64,000 nt of DNA from Cristatella mucedo. Its lineage: Eukaryota > Bryozoa > Phylactolaemata > Cristatellidae. The stretch lies in assembly GCA_009760855.2 (NCBI GenBank), contig WPIO01000224.1, forward strand, positions 1-64,000, given 5' to 3'. The notes under the pieces are model-generated. The model was not told where the DNA came from, made no database searches, and saw only the letters and a program-made list of their open reading frames with translations. The position numbers were made by a program, and so were the translations under genes. Of the stretch, positions 57,493 through 64,000 are shown piece after piece. Positions within the stretch are counted from its first letter, which is position 1, and each line of letters starts with the position of its first letter.

Positions 57493-58149
57493 TGAAGCGC
57501 AGGCCTTTGATTAGGAATGCTGTGGTCAGCGTCGCCAGTACTGTAGGCTCCGCAAATTCCCCCAAAAAACATTCGTGGACTTTAAACATAGTAAACTCGG
57601 CTCGATACAGGTTTTCGTGGTGCAGACATGCACACACTGCCTTGCTCTTAATTGTCAGCAACTTGTCTCTGCTCTAAAGGCAGTAGAGTGGGTGAAGCGG
57701 AAACATTTCATTCGGCTCTTGCAACGTGTGCGTGACGCATCTGCTCATAAAGCCGAGACACGTCGAAAGGTCAGGCGGCCCGATTATGAGGCGCCAAGCG
57801 ACTGGTATAGATGCAGTAGTGGCCGTCTTTACCCTCGCGTACTACACCTAGTCAAAGTAAACCGTGCAAGAAAGGAGAAACGCGCTGCAAGCCATGTCCG
57901 GCAGCTAACCAAACCCATAGTCCACCATGGCTTGAGACTTCCGGCCTCAAATCATCGAACCTTCGGCTGGTTATTTGCGAGATGCTCACTTTTCAAAGTT
58001 CTTTTATTCCCTTATCCGTTAGCTCAAAGTAGTGAAATAGCGTGTCCACTTTTCGCCCAACATTGGCAAAGCAGTGACCATTCTATCACTGGAATATCCT
58101 GAAGCGTGAATAAAACAGCTGCAGGCGACGAAGGATGAGGCTAGTGAGC
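57493..58149. other. Unique sequence with a 175-codon plus ORF
   Basis: The ORF at 57575-58102 is basic in its centre (HKAETRRKVRRPDYEAP) and has no recognisable domain, and no signs of splicing or conservation can be judged from sight. It is not called as a gene. Confidence 0.3.
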
Positions 58150-58213
58150 TACTAAAAGTCCTCCTACTAAAAGTCCTCCTACTAAAAGTCCCCCTACTAA
58201 AAGTCCTCCTACT
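58150..58213. repeat. 15-bp tandem repeat, unit TACTAAAAGTCCTCC
   Basis: Four units, one with a C for T change. Because 15 bp equals five codons, the minus frame at 58019-58246 reads a pentapeptide repeat (RTFSR). Confidence 0.93.
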
Positions 58214-59484
58214 CTCTAGGTTGCCGACGCTAGAAATCGTAACCATGGTGGGAGGGAGCGCAAGCGCGGTCTGAAGTGCGTACAGGTGATGTAGCGATTC
58301 AAGTTACTAAGTTTTAGACAGTGAGAGAAATAAATGTCTTTCTAGGCCCTACACGTGTGCTCCGCAAAGGGAATGCGAAACCGCATCCGACTCGCAGCGG
58401 GCGCGCGCACCAACCGACGGCTTTAACCTCTAGCAGCTTTCATTTCTACCGCGAGAGCCGGCTCGCGCCTGGCGCAGGAAGAACTATGCTGATTCCAGGA
58501 AGAAGTAGCACAGCTCAGCGAGCGGCCTGAATCGGAGGAGGACGGTCGTGTAGGAGTGCGCGTTCGTGGTCGACTTCGAGACGGCTCGGCGCGATGAGGG
58601 GCTCGCATTTTCAGCGGGCAAAGTTGCGTATCGCACCTTGAATTTTTTGATTTAACGTAGGCGATTCTTCTTCGGACGTTGTACAAATAGTGGCTGCTCG
58701 GTGGCGGCGCCTCCAGCCGGAAGTTCATATGCTCGAAAAACGGTGCACGCCTCTTTTTTGACGAGCGGCTCGACGAAGAGGCTGGCGGCGGGCGGTGGCT
58801 TGACTTCAGCGCGAGGCAGGGTCTCGGAATCTCTATAGCGGCCATTCTTTCAGCTGTCGTTACTACGGCCGCCAACAGAAAACCACTGAGAATTCAATCG
58901 CGATATAGACAACTGATTGCGAAGAGCTAATGCTGGTTCTAAATATTAGGGGTGTCTCAGCCAGGTCCGTACGATCTCTTTTGCACTGTGCGTGTGAAAC
59001 GACGTTCATCGTACATGCCACTTTGCAGCGGCTATCGCTACTTGAATCTAAGCTTGGCTGGGCCACTATTCATCGACGCGGACTGGACAAAGCGAGTTTT
59101 CCTTTTGCGAGATAAGCTTCGGCGAGTCCACGTCCAAACTTGACCTAGGCCGAGCGCCACGTGGTGCTCCGTACTGAGTCAGCGGCACTGAGCAGAGCGG
59201 ACGACGGAAACTCTCAGTATAAAATTGGGTTGTTAAGCGCACTTCTCAGGGCTCGCTGCCGGTAGGCACGACATGGCATCCGCTCTTAGATTTCGGCATT
59301 CCTTAACCTGCTCAGACCGGCGTACGGTAATCGTCATGGGGTAGTCTTTGGATTTCACGCGGGCGTTTTGCGCCGCGGCTCTGACGATACAGAGACGAAG
59401 CGTCATAAGCTCAGCAGGTGGCCCAGGTGGCCCAGGTGGTCCAGGTGCTGCTGCTCGTTACAGTGCCCCGGCTCTTACCTGCGG
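58214..59484. other. Unique sequence, nothing recognised
   Basis: A short GGCCCAGGTGGCCCAGGTGG repeat at about 59420-59440 is the only pattern; ORFs up to 150 codons (58423-58875 minus) lack motifs. Confidence 0.35.
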
Positions 59485-59628
59485 GACAGAGGGCTCGCTC
59501 TTTTCTTGGCCTTGGTCACAGGCTCGAATTCTGCAGGGCCGCACTTTTGCTGCCAACTGCGAGCGGCAGTGATAGCAGCTGAGGCTCTTCTGCCGCCATA
59601 TAAATGAGGCAAGTGAATTAGCTAACCC
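59485..59628 (+). mobile_element. SINE-2 copy
   Basis: The B-box region GGCTCGAATTC (about 59521-59531), the body ACTGCGAGCGGCAGTGATAG and the tail GAGGCTCTTCTGCCGCCATA then TAAATGAGGC give the clearest SINE-2 3' half in the window. Confidence 0.65.
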
Positions 59629-59706
59629 TTCGCTGTAAATGGAATGCCGTTTTTCGGCGTATTAGAGACGTAAAGTGGTAATTTGTTATTATATATTTAA
59701 ATATAT

Positions 59707-59750
59707 ACACACTCACATATATATATATATATATATATATGTGAGTGTGT
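59707..59750. repeat. Perfect 44-bp AT-centred palindrome
   Basis: ACACACTCAC (59707-59716), a pure AT centre, and GTGAGTGTGT (59741-59750) make an exact palindrome with no spacer. Confidence 0.95.
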
Positions 59751-62554
59751 GTAATTTAATAGTCTTCATGACTAATAAGAATTATTACTTTTCGAATGAT
59801 CTCATCATATCTCTCCTTTAGAAGCATGGTCGCCGACCTATCGTCGTATCGCCAGAATATTAGTATACATTCTGCTACCCTTTTTCCAAACACCCCAAAA
59901 GGTTTTTGCAGCCAATTCAAAGCCACCTTTAGTTTCTCTATCTTATTACGGTACTAACAGTTGACGCTGAACTTTTTGCCGGATATTTTATGTCGAACAT
60001 TGTGTTCACCTAATGTGCAGTAAAAATCGGCGGCAACGTGCGAAGAGCACAATGAGCGCAGAGAGAAGTGACCTCGGAAGATTTCCATCGGTCAGAGCTG
60101 ACTCTTCTGTCCTTTATCTCTTGTAGCTTACCAAGTTTAGGATTTCCCGCATTTTCCCCTCACTCACCCAAGTCTCAAAACTCTAAATTGCTTCCGCGAA
60201 AAACCGCCGTACAGAAATCGCGTCCTCGACAATTCCATGCCTATCAACTTCGTTCAAGATAGGGACGCAGCGCCTACTCTCACCGCATTGTCCCCCACCA
60301 TTAAATGCTTGCCAGACTGACCTAAGCGTGGCGACACTGCAAGTGGCACGCCCCCTGCTCGATAGCCAAGCCGTGCGAGTCAGAAGCAGAGTGGCATGCT
60401 GGCCGATGATCTGGGCTCGGAAGCCAGAAATGATGAACACTCAAGCACACTTGTACTAGGACTGCCGCTGCACTTCTTGGTGCGAAAATTGCATGCTCGA
60501 CGGTAAATACTAAATGCAAATTATCGATCAGACGTTCAATTTAACCTAGCACTCCGGTTCTGGTTAATATTAGCGGTATATAGAGGAGAGCACTGTGAGC
60601 AGCGTGAATTCAGAATGAACGGGGAAGCCAAATCAGCTGACCTTTACGTTTTAACTTCTAGGCAAGTCGTGTTGGGTGCGGCAGCAGGATCTGTAGCAGA
60701 CATTCAGAAATGACTTTCTGATAAAAGGTGCTTGTTCAGAATGGTAGCCGTCACGTTTAGCGCTTCTGCATTTCATTTACGCATGTGGTTTTAAAGAGCA
60801 AATGCATCCAGCATCGCTCTGAGACCATTGGCTTGGCCCCGCAGGTGGACATATCGGTATTTGCACTCAGCTTGGCTCGGTCCCAGCTGACATCTAACCA
60901 GACAATCAATTAACGAATTCGCTGGAGAACATATTCTCCAGCCTGCCAAATAACAAGGCCTAAAGGACGGTAAATAGCGGGTGGATTGCGACTTGCGCAC
61001 GTAGAAATCGTTGAGCTTGGATAGGCGCTAGGTGGCCACCCGCTGAGATGCTCCTTGCAATGGCGGCGGTATCCTATCTGGAGCCTCCAGGGGCTGGGCT
61101 TCTGTGCACGCTGTTTCTAGAAACTATGCAAGTTATGAAGGAAAACTTCTAGCGAAGATTAAAATGGATAAAGCTTGCGAGTAACGGTTGCCAATTATTA
61201 AGGCCCAGGAAAAGTTCCGCATTGCTTCGCCGTTAAAGATAAAACGGGAAAACATTTCTGTAAGTTAGAGTTTTAATAGAAATGAAACTTAAATGAGCCG
61301 CCGGAGGTTATTCGTTAATAACGGAAACAATGGTCAATATGAACGGTTCTTTGCATGCACACTTGTTGGCGTAAAGTCAGATGCGACTATATACTAACGG
61401 TAAATCCATTGTATTTGGCATAAGGGAACGGAATCGGTATTCAGGAGCTTAAACGCTCACTGCAAGAGAGGCACTGAACGAGAGTTAGTAGCGAGCCAGC
61501 CGTCGAGGTTTGGCAGATGAGTGCGCTCCGGCAGCTCTGGAGCGTATTTCTATTAGGAATGCGACGAATATTGCTGCCGCTAGAAAAGCACCCCTTGTAC
61601 TGGGAACGCAATGAGCTCCACACTCTCAGGAAACAAGCCATAGACATGAAGAAAACTAGTCGCAATCGTGATGCCTGGTAAAATTAGTATCGCATCGACT
61701 TTATTATATTCCCGTACAACTGAGCGTGCAGACTTAAACTGGCCAGCTGTTAAGCGTCGTCGGCTGCTCAACGTCGTTGCTAAAGCGGCAGTCGAGCTTA
61801 TCGGGGTAGGTTTTTAGCGCTGCCGTCACCTGGTTCGCCCTCAACAGATCCCCGTCCAAACTCGACGCTCGTCCTAAGGCCAGGCTGCTTTATTAGGCGA
61901 CGCCACCGCGTAAGAGGATTACGGCCAGACGAGGCCTGTAATCAACTTTGCGTATTGCACCTTCATTTCCGGTAGAATTACTCTGCAGCGAGGCGAGAGA
62001 GCGACTTATCAAGAGTGGTATGTAACGCTACAGTATCCAGCCCAGAATCCTGCGACGTCTTGTCTCTCATTATTCTGACATCCTGCGGGTGGTTTGTGGC
62101 GGTGGAAGATGGGACTCGAAACACCACTTGGTCCTTATGTGCGGAAAGCACGTCTGGACAAATTAGGAAACGCCGCTCGATACAAGGATGGCTCCACGAA
62201 GGTTCGACGTTTTCTCCAAGAGCTTATGTCAGGATAACTAATCTGTTTAGATAACTAATCTTATAACTAATCTGAAAATTCGTAGCTAACAAGTGTTTCC
62301 ATACGTCCGTCTAAGCATTTCAAATAGCTTACGATTCCTCCTAGCTGCGTCGCTCAAAATTATACAAACGGCACAAACTCACCAGATGAGTTTGCGTACC
62401 TGTCGAGAAATGACCAGTGCGTACACTGCATTGAATCAGTGTTACTTCAAACGTCTGCCTTCTCGTGAAGCTGGTTGAATTCGAGGTCCACACTAACTCG
62501 CATTCAGGTCTCACCATTTTCTCACAATTCAGATTGCTTGAGTGAAACAAGTGC
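59751..62554. other. Unique sequence, nothing recognised
   Basis: About 2.8 kb of AT-leaning sequence with only short ORFs. A possible SINE-2 tail remnant near 60600-60645 (AAATCAGCTGAC) is too short to call. Confidence 0.35.
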
Positions 62555-62750
62555 GTCTCGGCTCCTCCAGCTCACAGCTCACAGCTCCTCCAGCTCACAG
62601 CTCACAGCTCACAGCTCCTCCATTTCACAGCTCCTCCAGCTCACAGCCCGCAGCTCACAGCTCACAGCTCACAGCTCCTCCAGCTCCTCCAGCTCACAGC
62701 TCACAGCTCCTCCAGCTCACAGCTCCTCTGACTCACAGCTCCCCCGGCTC
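62555..62750. repeat. Minisatellite of CTCACAG and CTCCTCCAG blocks
   Basis: Irregular array of the 7-bp unit CTCACAG and the 9-bp unit CTCCTCCAG in varying order. Apparent Ser/Gln/Leu-rich ORFs (SSSQLTAHS) are repeat products. Confidence 0.93.
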
Positions 62751-63254
62751 GCATCTCGCAGACGCCTGCTGCTCCAACAAACTTCGCTGTGCAGCGAGCT
62801 CAGCCAGCAGCCTGTCTAACCAGCATAGACAGCACCACGTACTCTCTGAAAATGGACATCAAAAATTTCCTTGTCCGATAAAATGCATGCCATACTAAAC
62901 TCTAGCTGCATCTCGTTTGTCATGGGCGCTATGCACGCTCAGCAGACGTCGGATGATGCTGTGTGTTCTAGAAATCGCGGGTCGTATTAACCGGCAGCCG
63001 TGAGCTCACGGCAGCACGCGTCTGAATGAGCTATGAGCTCCGCTTAGGATGATACCTGCGCACATCGCCGACTTATCTAATGATGACTTACAGCTTGTCA
63101 CGACCTCTTAGTTTCTCTCACATATTGCTTCTCTTGCGAAGCCTTGTAATGTATAATCAGATAGACATGCATTCATCAAGGGAAACGCTAGAAAACGTCA
63201 GCCAATAGCGTTCGTGCTTGCAAAAATATACGTTTCTTCGACGGGAATCTGCTA
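62751..63254. other. Unique sequence, nothing recognised
   Basis: No supported gene. Confidence 0.35.
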
Positions 63255-63895
63255 CAGTGTAGGCCACTGCAGCTGGCTGTGAGTATGACTGCAAGGCACG
63301 TGTGAAAATCCCAGAGGTTTGACCATGCGTCTCCATTTCTAAGAGAGCTAGGATGGTTGCCGGTTGATCAACGGATACGGTAGCGTTCATACGCTGACCC
63401 ACAAGGCCCGCCGTGGCTTGACTCCTTCGTTCCTAGCTGAACTGCTGCATTAGTGACAGCCTCCTCGTGCCCTTCGGTCTTGTATGGACAGTATATGACT
63501 TGTTCCGTTCCTCCACTTAATGACCGGTGGCAACAGAAGCTTTAGCTCTGAAGGTCCTAAACTGTGGAACTCGCTTCGACAATTCTTACTCAACGAAAAC
63601 TACTCTCCTGCTGCCGACAATGGCACATCTTTTCCAGCGGTCCTGAGCTGCTACCTCCATGCTACGTGAAATACTTTCCTGACTCAGCTATGCTTCCCAC
63701 TTTCTCTTTGCTGCGTGAGATGAAGTCTGCTGGCTACCGAATGCGTACCGAAAGCCGCTTAGGCTGTGAGTGGGGAATATTATAATATAATATTATATAT
63801 GGGGAATATACAAATCTCTCGTGCGTAACACCCACCTAGTCTTTGTGGCCTTGTGTAGCTGTTGACGGAGATTAATTTATTACGTTAGAGTACTT
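63255..63895 (+). mobile_element. LINE-B 3' fragment
   Basis: Starts at the LQRTMNMAARLVF-equivalent block and runs through CACAAGGCCCGCCGTGGCTT, the C-terminal region (LLREMKSAGYRMRTES) and the 3' UTR with CTTTGTGGCCTTGTGTAGCT to an ATTACG end. Frames are broken. A 29-bp tandem duplication lies in the tail at 63771-63809. Confidence 0.88.
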
Positions 63896-64000
63896 AACTA
63901 GGTACACTTTACATTCACACGTCTTATTTATTAATTTAGTTTCATTACTTGTTAAGAGTAATAATTAATTTGTAGAAGCACTGAAACGTAAAAAGTTATT

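Noticed and set aside
57575-58102. 175-codon plus ORF
   Set aside because: No motif or splice signals. Kept only as a note; transcript data or protein similarity could reverse this.
62475-62898. Ser/Gln-rich ORFs of 114-118 codons
   Set aside because: Products of the CTCACAG/CTCCTCCAG minisatellite.

Overview
The window reads as nuclear DNA of a multicellular animal. Nothing bacterial, phage or plasmid-like is visible: there are no operons, no Shine-Dalgarno-led ORFs and no CRISPR. What can be recognised is dense non-LTR retrotransposon debris, two tRNA-like SINE families, long GA/CT, GT/CA and TA microsatellites, minisatellites, and about ten CpG-rich islands separated by AT-leaning DNA. 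CpG is abundant, and the LINEs belong to the CR1/L2 group, ending in an ATT-repeat tail. That mixture is typical of marine invertebrate genomes; I cannot name the phylum or species from the sequence alone.

The only convincing protein-coding sequence comes from retrotransposons. LINE-A (CR1/L2-like) has its best copy on the minus strand at 39645-41830. It holds a linker region and a full reverse transcriptase with motifs A, B and C (YADD), split by one single-base frameshift. At least a dozen decayed 3' pieces of the same family lie on both strands. LINE-B, a second related family with a different 3' UTR and tail, has its best copy at 25214-26488 (+) and pieces at 6373, 11779, 36330/36990 and 63255. 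The LINE-A 3' end folds into a two-part hairpin followed by (ATT)n. SINE-1 (six copies) carries a tRNA-like head and a tail that closely matches this LINE-A hairpin, so it very probably used the LINE-A enzyme. SINE-2 (four or five copies) has a tRNA-like B box and an unrelated tail.

Several insertions are nested and give a relative history: LINE-A inside LINE-B (36480-36990), LINE-A inside LINE-A (48808-49662), SINE-1 inside a LINE-A relative (16072-16217), and a tail-only insert of about 61 bp inside a LINE reverse transcriptase fragment (17956-18016).

By region: 1-4 kb has one short AT-rich coding-like fragment and a CpG island; 4-13 kb holds microsatellites, SINEs and LINE pieces; 14.7-18 kb holds a strong CpG island and nested LINE/SINE; 18-22 kb is mostly AT-leaning unique DNA; 22.3-24.7 kb has two CpG islands split by SINE-1 copies and a TA tract; 25-27.6 kb is LINE-B and SINE-1; 28-33.5 kb is largely unique, with one possible signal-peptide exon; 33.5-37.7 kb is LINE debris; 38-39 kb has a 10-bp minisatellite; 39.6-41.8 kb is the best LINE-A; 42-48 kb is mixed CpG-rich and LINE tails; 48.4-52 kb is stacked LINE-A; 52.7-57 kb has three CpG islands, one containing a perfect 45-bp palindrome; 57-64 kb is mostly unique with simple repeats and a LINE-B copy at the end. 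No host gene could be assembled with confidence, so the window may be intergenic or largely intronic. I found no clear case of a new multi-gene system; the most interesting signals are the LINE/SINE 3'-end partnership, the nested insertions and the perfect palindromes.
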